Source: JAFMKE01 sp047621945
Lineage (GTDB): Bacteria > Bacteroidota > Bacteroidia > Chitinophagales > UBA8649
DNA length: 5,430 nt
Assembly: GCA_047621945.1 (NCBI GenBank)
Contig: JBLHMK010000145.1
Span: 1 to 5,430, forward strand
Direction: 5' to 3'
Below the pieces are notes generated by a model. It saw only the letters and a program-made list of their open reading frames with translations. It was not told where the DNA came from and ran no database searches. Position 1 is the first letter of the stretch, and each line of letters starts with the position of its first letter. This document shows, piece by piece, positions 1 through 5,430 of this stretch. The position numbers and the translations under genes were made by a program.

Positions 1-185
1 TTGTAAAGGGAGGTATAATAGTACATATTTGAACTATTGTCCTTCCATAATTCTTCAAACAATTTAGCCGATTTTACATAGTCGCCAGTTTGATAATATT
101 GTTTGGCTAGCGCTTGGGTTTTATCCAATTGTGCTTGTAACCCGAGATAAAGGAAAATAAACAGGAATGCTATGGGGAATTTCAT
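1..185 (-). CDS. Secreted tetratricopeptide-repeat protein, N-terminal part (runs off the left edge)
   Basis: This open frame is read leftward from an ATG at 185-183 and stays open for 61 codons to the window edge, so the C-terminal part is missing. Residues 1-18 form a signal peptide: a lysine at position 2, a hydrophobic core FLFIFLYLGL, then QA|Q, a common end for exported Bacteroidota proteins. No lipobox cysteine is visible. Residues about 25-58 fit one tetratricopeptide repeat (ALAKQYY..GDY..A..F), suggesting a periplasmic or surface-facing helical scaffold for protein contacts. The rest of the protein and its function cannot be seen. A second in-frame ATG lies two codons upstream (191-189) and would add Met-Asn. 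The later start was chosen because it gives a cleaner signal peptide and leaves a few more leader bases after a possible promoter. The gene is separated from tonB behind it by a terminator, so it is probably its own unit. The call of exported TPR-like protein is fairly sure; any finer function is not. Confidence 0.75.
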   Translation of the reverse strand, partial: MKFPIAFLFIFLYLGLQAQLDKTQALAKQYYQTGDYVKSAKLFEELWKDNSSNMYYYTSLY

Positions 186-203
186 ATTCATATAGTATTA
201 AAT

Positions 204-211
204 CAAAGATA
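204..211 (-). promoter_or_regulatory. Possible -7 promoter element for the TPR protein gene
   Basis: Read on the minus strand this is TATCTTTG, an exact fit to the Bacteroidota -7 consensus TAnnTTTG. It lies 18 nt before the ATG at 185 and downstream of the tonB terminator, where a promoter would be needed. No TTG/TTTG box is seen at the usual 17-23 nt upstream spacing (the nearest GTTT is about 30 nt away). The leader would be only about a dozen bases long. The call rests on the -7 match alone. Confidence 0.35.
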
Positions 212-284
212 ATCAACTTGGCGTGTAGTTCTTATTATTTAAACGAATTCAAGCAAATTCTATTTTATTCTAAGCTTGAGATAC

Positions 285-328
285 ATAAAAAAAGCCCCAA
301 GCTCAATAAGCAATGGGGCTTTTTTTAT
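285..328 (-). terminator. Rho-independent terminator after tonB, symmetric on both strands
   Basis: Bases 285-299 and 314-328 are perfectly complementary over 15 bp: an A-rich arm ending in AGCCCCA pairs with TGGGGCT followed by T residues. A further 3-bp GCT/AGC pairing (301-303 with 309-311) can form inside the loop. The hairpin begins 12 nt past the tonB stop codon. A run of seven A at 287-293 gives the U-tract for leftward transcription, and seven T at 320-326 would serve rightward transcription. The main role is ending the vanZ-like/tonB transcript. No rightward gene ends here, so the second direction may only block antisense reading. Confidence 0.9.
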
Positions 329-340
329 AATTTTCAACAG

Positions 341-1189
341 TTAACCTATCTTAAAGTTAATTGGGATAATGTATTGAACGGGTACAGCCTTACCTCTTTG
401 TTTGCCAGGAGTAAATTTAGGCATTGTTTTGACCAATTTAGAAGCTGCGTTGTCTAATAAACTATCTGCGCCTTTTGCAATGGATACATCTGTCACTTCA
501 CCTTTTTGGTTGACAACAAAACGAATGAACACTTTTCCTTCAATATCATTCTCTAAAGCCATTGGAGGATAAACAATGTTTTTCGCAATAAACTTTTGAA
601 TCTCTGTATTTGTACAATTAGTTGCTTCATTACCAGATAACCCTTCACATCCTTTAAATTTAGGCATGTCTTCAACAATGGTAAAAATTTCTTGCTCCTT
701 AGGAGCTTCTTCCGGCTCTATAACATCAGGAACCTCAATAATTTCATCTTCTTCGATTTCAATATCTTCGATTTCTGGCTCGTCTTCCAAAATTTCATCA
801 TCCTCAACAACCTGAATCTCTGGTGGCGGAGGAGGAGGTGGTGGTGGTTTTACTTGTTCAGTTTGTGGAGCTTCAATTTCCAACTCATCATCAATAGTCT
901 CCATTACCAAAGTTTCAATAATTTGTGGTTTATCTGCCCAGCTTAATGCATAGATAGAAGATGAAAAAGCCACAATTGCTCCAAAGGCCAATAATACGGT
1001 TCGTACTTTGGATAAATCTGCTTCTGCATATTTTTTCACAAAGACTGACTTTGATTCTTCAGAACCTTGATATTTTGATACAATTTGATCCGTGCTCTTT
1101 CCGCCTGAGAGCAAATAGTAAGCTATAGCGTATCCCGCGACAGCCAGACCAACTACGATCAATAATAATATTCCTGCTAGTTGTAACAT
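341..1189 (-). CDS. tonB: TonB family energy-transducing protein with two N-terminal membrane segments
   Basis: TonB proteins span the periplasm and pass energy from the inner-membrane ExbB/ExbD motor to outer-membrane receptors that import nutrients such as iron chelates and glycans. The protein has 282 residues. Two hydrophobic segments lie at about 3-27 and 64-84, joined by a basic loop. Nine consecutive prolines follow at 115-123, then a strongly acidic linker at about 129-166. The C-terminal TonB domain occupies about 170-282, with MPKFKGCEGL at 175-184, YPPMA at 207-211, the core GKVFIRFVV at 218-226, and the family ending TPGKQRG...IPINFK. Cys181 and Cys192 could form a disulfide in the periplasm. 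Most Bacteroidota TonB proteins of this type have only one N-terminal anchor. Here that usual anchor is segment two (preceded by KKYAEADLSKVR), and the first ~50 residues are extra. No other ATG occurs before residue 96, so the start is well supported. The gene follows the vanZ-like gene by 18 nt, probably in one transcript. ExbB/ExbD genes are not in the window. Confidence 0.95.
   Translation of the reverse strand: MLQLAGILLLIVVGLAVAGYAIAYYLLSGGKSTDQIVSKYQGSEESKSVFVKKYAEADLSKVRTVLLAFGAIVAFSSSIYALSWADKPQIIETLVMETIDDELEIEAPQTEQVKPPPPPPPPPEIQVVEDDEILEDEPEIEDIEIEEDEIIEVPDVIEPEEAPKEQEIFTIVEDMPKFKGCEGLSGNEATNCTNTEIQKFIAKNIVYPPMALENDIEGKVFIRFVVNQKGEVTDVSIAKGADSLLDNAASKLVKTMPKFTPGKQRGKAVPVQYIIPINFKIG
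750..775 (-). repeat. Short tandem repeat in the acidic linker of tonB
   Basis: The 11-mer TCTTCGATTTC occurs at 750-760 and again at 765-775, a 15-base period that keeps the reading frame. It encodes the repeated EIE(D/E) pattern of the acidic periplasmic linker. Such in-frame repeats allow the linker to lengthen or shorten by slippage. Only two clear copies are present, with degenerate acidic codons around them. Confidence 0.6.
821..847 (-). repeat. Nine-codon polyproline tract in tonB
   Basis: Nine consecutive proline codons encode residues 115-123 of TonB: three CCA, three CCT, one CCG and two CCA. The mixed codons show that selection acts on the amino acids rather than on a simple DNA repeat. 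In the family, this stretch begins the stiff extended linker across the periplasm. Runs of prolines this long are known to stall ribosomes unless elongation factor P is present. On the plus strand the same bases read as WWRRRRWWW, which explains a spurious open frame there. Confidence 0.9.
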
Positions 1190-1207
1190 ACTTAATTAAT
1201 TATGTGG

Positions 1208-1570
1208 TTAAAGATATTTATTTACTACTACATATGCAAACATCGCCCCTGTTCCATTTGCGAATATATCAAAAACATCAAACATTCTAGTTGATGTAAA
1301 ATAATATTGCGAACATTCGACAATAAATCCATACAAAAATGACAATATACAAGCAATTCCTATCGAAAGAATTAATTTTTTATTGAAAAATCCTTTGTAA
1401 ATCATTGCGGATAAAAAAGCATACATCGAAAAATGAACCAACTTATCAGCTTGAATTACGGGAGCTTCAGGTAACTCTATCTTAGGCAATAGAGAAACAT
1501 ACATTATCAATATTAAAAGAACGATCGCTGTGAAAGCATATATAAGATGAATTTTGATTGGACTTTCCAT
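1208..1570 (-). CDS. VanZ-like family integral membrane protein
   Basis: A 120-residue protein with four predicted membrane segments at about 8-28, 44-60, 65-85 and 101-118. The conserved polar pattern of VanZ-like proteins is present: ADKLVHF (41-47, with D42, K43 and H46), E85 and Q88 at the end of segment three, then R95, D98, D101 and N105 leading into a glycine-rich final segment (NGTGA). The length fits single-domain family members. VanZ itself gives low-level teicoplanin resistance in enterococci, but the biochemical function of the chromosomal relatives in Bacteroidota is unknown, and a resistance role should not be assumed here. The conserved acidic and amide residues near the membrane suggest some envelope lipid or glycan function; this is inference. 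The start at 1570 gives a short basic N-terminus directly before segment one. The tonB gene follows after 18 nt, and a good Bacteroidota-type promoter lies upstream. Confidence 0.9.
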   Translation of the reverse strand: MESPIKIHLIYAFTAIVLLILIMYVSLLPKIELPEAPVIQADKLVHFSMYAFLSAMIYKGFFNKKLILSIGIACILSFLYGFIVECSQYYFTSTRMFDVFDIFANGTGAMFAYVVVNKYL

Positions 1571-1632
1571 ATAACCTATACGAGAAAAATTTTGTTTTAT
1601 TATTTGCTTAAATAATTACTTACTTTACAACT

Positions 1633-1665
1633 CAAATGTAGCGCAGCTATTTTTAGTAAATGCAA
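1633..1665 (-). promoter_or_regulatory. Predicted Bacteroidota-type promoter for the vanZ-like/tonB unit
   Basis: On the minus strand a TTG (plus-strand CAA at 1663-1665) is followed by a 22-nt spacer and then TACATTTG (plus-strand 1633-1640), an exact match to the -7 consensus TAnnTTTG. The spacing lies within the 17-23 nt range described for Flavobacterium-type promoters. Transcription would start near 1627, leaving a leader of about 57 nt before the vanZ-like ATG at 1570. It lies in the divergent gap with nadD. For nadD itself only an imperfect box, TATTTTTA at 1648-1655 on the plus strand, could be found. Confidence 0.55.
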
Positions 1666-1682
1666 CAAGTCAATTGCAAATT

Positions 1683-2255
1683 ATGAACATTGGATTATTC
1701 TTCGGCTCTTTCAACCCTATTCATCTTGGACACCTTTTTATTGCCAATCACATGGCGCAGCTTCCAGAATTAGATGAAGTGTGGTTTATTGTCTCTCCGC
1801 AAAACCCCTTTAAGGAAAAAAAGAACTTACTTCCTGAATACGATCGTTTGCATTTAGTGAATTTAGCTATTGAGGATAATGATAAACTTCGAGCAAAAGA
1901 TTTTGAATTTTATTTACCCAAACCTTCTTATACAATAGATACATTGGTATATCTGGAAGAAAAATATCCAAAACATAATTTCGCATTAATTATGGGTGCA
2001 GATAATTTGCCTACTTTACCTAAATGGAAGAATGGGGATGTACTCATGAAGAATTATAAAATATACGTGTATAATAGACCAGGAACCACGCTAGATGTTT
2101 CCAAGTATCCTGGGAATATTGTAATTCAAGAAACTCCCCAAGTATATCTCTCCGCTTCGCATATTAGGGAACAAATAAAAGCGGAAAGAAGTATAAAGTA
2201 CCTAGTTCCTCCCGCTGTTGAAGAATATATACTGGATTCAGGTTGGTACAAATGA
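1683..2255 (+). CDS. nadD: Nicotinate (nicotinamide) nucleotide adenylyltransferase
   Basis: NadD joins nicotinate mononucleotide and ATP to give deamido-NAD and pyrophosphate, an essential cytoplasmic step of NAD synthesis. The 190-residue protein has the full nucleotidyltransferase fold signature: GSFNPIHLGH at 8-17 contains the HxGH ATP-binding motif (H14, H17). PSYTIDTL at 81-88 and MGADNL at 104-109 are substrate-contact motifs of NadD. LSASHIRE at 156-163 stands for the usual (I/V)SSTxxR motif, with alanine for the middle residue but the arginine kept (R162). The frame also opens at a TTG at 1674, but the ATG at 1683 gives the standard NadD beginning MNIGLFFGSFNP and was chosen. No Shine-Dalgarno sequence is apparent, as is common in Bacteroidota. 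It is divergent from the vanZ-like gene, and bshA follows 49 nt downstream on the same strand with no visible terminator between them. Confidence 0.97.
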   Translation: MNIGLFFGSFNPIHLGHLFIANHMAQLPELDEVWFIVSPQNPFKEKKNLLPEYDRLHLVNLAIEDNDKLRAKDFEFYLPKPSYTIDTLVYLEEKYPKHNFALIMGADNLPTLPKWKNGDVLMKNYKIYVYNRPGTTLDVSKYPGNIVIQETPQVYLSASHIREQIKAERSIKYLVPPAVEEYILDSGWYK

Positions 2256-2304
2256 AACTGAAAAGTGGAACTGTGTGTTTAGCACTTAAGAAATAAAATC
2301 AAAT

Positions 2305-3447
2305 ATGAAGATTGGAATTGTATGTTACCCAACCTACGGGGGAAGTGGAGTCGTTGCCACGGAATTAGGGAAAGCCTTGGCTAAAGAAGGACACCTCGTA
2401 CATTTTATTACGTACATGCGCCCGCCAAGATTGGATGTATTTCAGCCTAATGTGTTCTTTCACGAAGTGAGCTTCCAAAATTATGCTTTGTTTGATTATC
2501 CGCCATACGAAACGGCTCTTGCTTCAAATCTAGTTGATATTGTCAAGTATCAAAAATTAGACTTGTTGCATGTTCATTACGCGATTCCGCATGCATCGGC
2601 AGCTTTTATTGCCAAGCAAATTTTAAAGGAACAAGGAATATATATTCCTGTTATTACCACTTTGCACGGAACGGATATAACCCTTGTTGGGAAAGCTCCA
2701 GCCTACCGAAGTGTGGTTGCATTTTCAATTAATCAATCAGATGGGATAACCGCGGTTTCGGAAAGTTTGAAAGAAGACACCTACAATAATTTTGACATTA
2801 AAAAGGACATTGAGGTTATACCAAACTTTATTGATTTTACTAGATTTATGAAGTTGGATAAAGAGCACTTTAAAAAAGCTATTGCTCCGAACAATGAAAA
2901 ATTATTGATTCATACTTCAAACTTCAGAAAAGTAAAACGAGTAGAAGACACTATCAAGATTTTCGAAAAAGTTAGGAAGGAAGTGAATAGCAAGCTGTTG
3001 TTAGTAGGAGATGGTCCGGAAAGAGCATGTGTAGAAGAATTATCTCGGGAATTGAAAGTGGAGAAAGATGTCTTGTTTTTGGGTAAGCAAGATGCAGTAG
3101 AAGAACTTTTAGCTATTGCCGATTTGTATTTAATGCCATCTGAAAGTGAAAGTTTTGGATTAGCTGCATTAGAGGCTATGGCTTGTGAGGTACCAGTTAT
3201 CTCAAGTAATACCGGTGGAATTCCAGAAATTAATATTGATGGAGAAACAGGTTACCTAAGTAATGTTGGAGAGGTAAACGCAATGGCTGCTAATGCGATA
3301 AAAATCTTAGGAAGCGATGAAGAGCTAAAGAGATTCAAGGCAAATGCTTTAATCCAAGCGAAGAAGTTTGATATTGCCAGAATACTTCCTTTTTATGAAA
3401 ATTATTACGAGAAAGTATTAGCGGCTAGTAAAAGCCTTTCTTCCTAA
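2305..3447 (+). CDS. bshA: N-acetyl-alpha-D-glucosaminyl L-malate synthase (bacillithiol synthesis)
   Basis: BshA transfers N-acetylglucosamine from UDP-GlcNAc to L-malate, the first step in making bacillithiol, a low-molecular-weight thiol that takes the place of glutathione in the cytoplasm. The protein has 380 residues, typical for the family, and a GT-B fold of family GT4. The signature PTYGGSGVVATELG at 9-22 forms the N-terminal substrate loop. HVHYAIPHA at 89-97 and TLHGTD at 119-124 are BshA-type active-site stretches, and VIPNFID at 171-177 marks the domain link. LLLVGDGPE at 231-239 and the EX7E nucleotide-sugar motif (E282 and E290 in ESFGLAALE) lie in the C-terminal domain. The close match to BshA rather than to general GT4 enzymes is clear from the N-terminal motif. 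The other bacillithiol genes (bshB, bshC) are not in the window. It is probably co-transcribed with nadD. Its stop codon lies 15 nt from the convergent tsaC stop, and I see no clear hairpin there. Confidence 0.95.
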   Translation: MKIGIVCYPTYGGSGVVATELGKALAKEGHLVHFITYMRPPRLDVFQPNVFFHEVSFQNYALFDYPPYETALASNLVDIVKYQKLDLLHVHYAIPHASAAFIAKQILKEQGIYIPVITTLHGTDITLVGKAPAYRSVVAFSINQSDGITAVSESLKEDTYNNFDIKKDIEVIPNFIDFTRFMKLDKEHFKKAIAPNNEKLLIHTSNFRKVKRVEDTIKIFEKVRKEVNSKLLLVGDGPERACVEELSRELKVEKDVLFLGKQDAVEELLAIADLYLMPSESESFGLAALEAMACEVPVISSNTGGIPEINIDGETGYLSNVGEVNAMAANAIKILGSDEELKRFKANALIQAKKFDIARILPFYENYYEKVLAASKSLSS

Positions 3448-3462
3448 ATAAATAAAATTTCT

Positions 3463-4026
3463 TCACCGGATTTGTCTAGTTTCTTGCCCATCAATAATGA
3501 AGATAGAAGACGCTGCATGAGTTTCTTTTGAATCTCGACTATATTCAACTACAAAATCTGCTTTTTCCATAAGTGCACTTGAAATCTCAGTAAACATTGT
3601 TGGATTAGATTCTCCGCTCAGATTGGCAGAACTTGACACGATAGGAAATCCTAAATTTTGAATCAACTGTTTGCAAAATGAATCCTGGACTATGCGAATA
3701 GCAATGCTACCATTACTTGACATAGTATTTGCTGCTAATTGCTTCCCTTTTGGATAAATAATGCTTGTGGGCTGTGTCGCTTCTGCAATAATCGTTAAGG
3801 CTTTTTGCGGTATTTCATAAACATAATCTTTTAGCATTTCAAGATCAGACACGAGAATAATCATGCTCTTGTTTGTAGGGCGATTCTTAAGTTCATAGAC
3901 TTTGTTTACCGCTTCTTGGTTACGTGCATCCGCACTTAAGCCCCAAATGGTATCCGTTGGGCAAAGTATTACCCCTCCATTTAATATCGCTTCGGCAGCT
4001 TGCTTCAAATCTTCTTCCATAATCAT
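3463..4026 (-). CDS. tsaC: L-threonylcarbamoyladenylate synthase, TsaC/YrdC/YciO family
   Basis: The enzyme makes threonylcarbamoyl-AMP from threonine, bicarbonate and ATP. TsaD and partners then use it to place t6A at position 37 of ANN-decoding tRNAs. The 187-residue protein is a single YrdC domain without the extra Sua5 C-terminal domain. Visible motifs are PTDTIWGL at 23-30, the KNRP loop at 47-50 (KxR, nucleotide and pyrophosphate binding), SIAIR at 107-111, and SSSANLSG at 131-138 (the SxN motif). The start at 4026 overlaps the preceding glycosyltransferase stop as ATGA, implying coupled translation. A second Met two codons on (MEEDL) is the usual family start and is also possible. It is the last gene of a three-gene minus-strand unit. 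The YciO subgroup is hard to separate from TsaC by eye, so the catalytic assignment rests on the family motifs. Confidence 0.92.
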   Translation of the reverse strand: MIMEEDLKQAAEAILNGGVILCPTDTIWGLSADARNQEAVNKVYELKNRPTNKSMIILVSDLEMLKDYVYEIPQKALTIIAEATQPTSIIYPKGKQLAANTMSSNGSIAIRIVQDSFCKQLIQNLGFPIVSSSANLSGESNPTMFTEISSALMEKADFVVEYSRDSKETHAASSIFIIDGQETRQIR

Positions 4027-5120
4027 AAGTTTTGGTAGATTTCTAAGACTTTTTTGGCAAATAGTTCTTGTGAAAATTCCAATGCTCGGTGGTAAGAACG
4101 CTCAATAACTTCAGTGTTGCTATGCTTTAAAAATAATGCTATTTTTTTGGCTAACTCCTTATGGTCTGCTGGATTAATCAAACAGTCTTCATTTTTTATT
4201 ATTTCAGCCATACTGGTATCTCTGCTAGTAATTACTGGAATTTTACTTGCCATTGCCTCCAAAACAGGAATGCCAAACCCTTCTACAAACGAAGGATAAA
4301 CAAACAGAGAAGCACTTTGATAAATGCTAGGTAAATCATTAAAATAAACATTGTGGATATGCACGACTTCTACTTTTAATTCTGCTGAAATTTTTAATAG
4401 TTCTTCCAAATAGATTTTACCTTGACCAACTAATACAATCGCAATTTGCTCTTTTTTTGGCAGTTGAGCCATGGCTCGTACAATGGCCTTTTGGTTTTTT
4501 CTACCTTGAATGGTTCCTACGCTTAAAACATACTTTTCTGGAAGTTGATATTTCTTCTTAGTTTGCTGTAGAATTTCACTTGAAGAATAAAAGCTTTGAT
4601 CACAACATTGATAAACAACTTCTACTTTCTCGGCTGGTACCTGAAAGAATTTAACAATGTCTTTTTTTGTGGCTTGAGAAGTTGCAATAATTTTATTACT
4701 CACCCTTGCAGCTCGTTTCGATTTATACCAGAAAATCTGGCGATCGAGAAAAGAGTAATCTGATTTGAAATGGACAAAACATAAATCATGTATATCCACT
4801 ACGGTTTTAATATTCAATTTTTCAATGCCTATCGGTAACTCATTACTTAAACCATGATAGATATCTATTTCATTAGACCTTAGATCCTTTTTTATAGCCA
4901 GTGTTCGCCAATAATAACTAGAAAAGGTCTTAGCTGAATTTACTTCAAATTGTGGGTTCAGTATGGACTTGTTAATGTGTTGATTGGAATCTTTGGGCGT
5001 AAAAAGGGTGAACAAATGCTTGGATGGAACTTTGTTCAAGCCATATACTAAGTTTCTTCCATACACCCCTAAACCAGTAGCATTTGAAAATATGCGTTTT
5101 GCGTCTAATCCAATTTTCAT
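4023..5120 (-). CDS. GT4-type glycosyltransferase (mannosyltransferase-like)
   Basis: A 365-residue cytoplasmic or membrane-associated GT-B fold enzyme that transfers a sugar from a nucleotide donor, most likely onto a lipid-linked or lipopolysaccharide-type glycan. The N-terminal acceptor domain begins MKIGLDAKR and has the glycine loop TGLGVYGRNL at 15-24. VVDIHDLCF at 107-115 is typical of the mannosyl/glucosyl GT4 group. The Rossmann donor domain starts near YVLSVGTIQGRKN at 197-209 (R207 and K208 contact the donor phosphates). It includes VYPSFVEGFGIPVLEAM with the EX7E pair E280 and E288. The length is usual for the family. The start lies 1 nt after the stop of the preceding glycosyltransferase (TGATATG), and its end overlaps tsaC by 4 nt, so translation of all three genes is probably coupled. 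Donor and acceptor sugars cannot be read from the sequence; mannose is only a guess from family resemblance. Confidence 0.92.
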   Translation of the reverse strand: MKIGLDAKRIFSNATGLGVYGRNLVYGLNKVPSKHLFTLFTPKDSNQHINKSILNPQFEVNSAKTFSSYYWRTLAIKKDLRSNEIDIYHGLSNELPIGIEKLNIKTVVDIHDLCFVHFKSDYSFLDRQIFWYKSKRAARVSNKIIATSQATKKDIVKFFQVPAEKVEVVYQCCDQSFYSSSEILQQTKKKYQLPEKYVLSVGTIQGRKNQKAIVRAMAQLPKKEQIAIVLVGQGKIYLEELLKISAELKVEVVHIHNVYFNDLPSIYQSASLFVYPSFVEGFGIPVLEAMASKIPVITSRDTSMAEIIKNEDCLINPADHKELAKKIALFLKHSNTEVIERSYHRALEFSQELFAKKVLEIYQNL

Positions 5121-5121
5121 A

Positions 5122-5430
5122 TCATTCCAAACTTTTCAATTGTCGGTATTTCCAAAAAGTCTCTTTTGCTGAAATAGTAGCTATTTGAAAGCCTAATTCC
5201 CCATCTAAAAAACCAAAAAAAATAAAGTAGTCCAATACAAATCGAAATACAGGATTTAAATATTGCTTAACAAAACTTGCTTTTTTATTGTTCGCATGTA
5301 AACGTTTAGCACCCAATTTACTGTATTTTTCAGCTTTCTTTAAATGTTCTGATTTACTATTCATGGAGTAATGCAAAATAGGGTGCTCAAGTTTCAAGGA
5401 ATTTAGGAAATTAATAGTAAGTCCCTCATG
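5122..5430 (-). CDS. WaaE/KdtX-like family 2 glycosyltransferase, C-terminal part (cut by the right edge)
   Basis: The frame is open from the window edge to the stop at 5124-5122, giving the last 102 residues. A TTG inside the frame at 5397 is not the true start, because the frame continues upstream with HEGLTINF. The visible part matches the C-terminal end of the WaaE/KdtX group of inverting GT2 enzymes, which add glucose-type residues to lipopolysaccharide core. It begins with the conserved HEGL after the catalytic region. A basic amphipathic stretch follows (YSKLGAKRLHANNKK) and then a membrane-associating hydrophobic region with the family motif FGFLDGELGF. It ends in TFWKYRQLK. The nucleotide-sugar domain and catalytic aspartates lie outside the window and cannot be checked. 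The next gene starts 1 nt after this stop, so it heads or belongs to the glycosyltransferase/tsaC unit. A role in surface glycan assembly is inferred. Confidence 0.85.
   Translation of the reverse strand, partial: HEGLTINFLNSLKLEHPILHYSMNSKSEHLKKAEKYSKLGAKRLHANNKKASFVKQYLNPVFRFVLDYFIFFGFLDGELGFQIATISAKETFWKYRQLKSLE

Noticed and set aside
167..457. Plus-strand open frame of 96 codons
   Set aside because: It runs through the terminator hairpin and the antisense of the tonB 3' end, and its product has no recognisable domain.
692..946. Plus-strand open frame rich in Trp and Arg
   Set aside because: It is the antisense of the TonB linker; the WWRRRRWWW run is simply the reverse of the proline codons.
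1208..1570. Glycopeptide resistance gene
   Set aside because: Only the VanZ-like membrane family is supported; no other van genes are present, and chromosomal VanZ-like proteins are common in Bacteroidota without a resistance role.
1674..1682. Upstream TTG start for nadD adding three residues
   Set aside because: The ATG at 1683 gives the standard family start; the extra Met-Gln-Ile is not typical and TTG is a weaker start.
2252..2296. A 14-codon ATG frame overlapping the nadD stop (MKLKSGTVCLALKK)
   Set aside because: The ATGA overlap is suggestive, but the peptide is too short, has no family features and no visible ribosome binding site. It is most likely chance in the nadD-bshA gap.
3440..3475. 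Terminator between the convergent bshA and tsaC genes
   Set aside because: The 15-nt gap is A/T-rich, but I could not find a convincing GC-rich stem with a T run in either direction.
3902..4299. Plus-strand open frames of 68 and 61 codons opposite tsaC and the GT4 gene
   Set aside because: Both lie wholly or largely antisense to well-supported coding regions and show no protein family features.

Overview
The window is AT-rich and carries seven protein-coding genes, two of them cut by its edges. It looks like a Bacteroidota chromosome, probably Flavobacteriales or a near relative. The reasons are the TonB protein with a KPPPP...-acidic linker and a GKQRG-type C-terminus, a BshA bacillithiol enzyme, signal peptides ending in QAQ, promoters that fit TAnnTTTG, and AT-rich leaders without Shine-Dalgarno motifs. 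All genes look intact and vertically inherited. I see no mobile element, CRISPR array, RNA gene or prophage, and no intergenic stretch of 300 bases or more.

Left part, minus strand (1-1570). A VanZ-like membrane protein gene is followed after 18 nt by tonB, and a strong hairpin terminator closes this unit. Beyond the terminator, a separate minus-strand gene starts at about 185 and runs off the left edge. It encodes a secreted protein with a tetratricopeptide-like repeat.

Middle, plus strand (1683-3447). From a divergent intergenic region, nadD (NAD biosynthesis) is followed after 49 nt by bshA (first step of bacillithiol synthesis). Both are soluble cytoplasmic enzymes.

Right part, minus strand (3463-5430). 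Three tightly packed genes are read in this order: the C-terminal end of a WaaE/KdtX-like family 2 glycosyltransferase (cut by the right edge), a GT4-type glycosyltransferase, and a TsaC/YrdC-family threonylcarbamoyl-AMP synthase. The gaps are 1 nt and a 4-nt ATGA overlap, so translation is probably coupled. This unit runs convergently into bshA, with 15 nt between the stop codons.

The window is mostly ordinary housekeeping and cell-envelope content. The points most worth a second look are the extra N-terminal membrane segment on TonB, the polyproline/acidic repeat linker of that protein, and the placing of a tRNA-modification gene at the tail of a glycosyltransferase operon. I found no convincing evidence for a new biological system.
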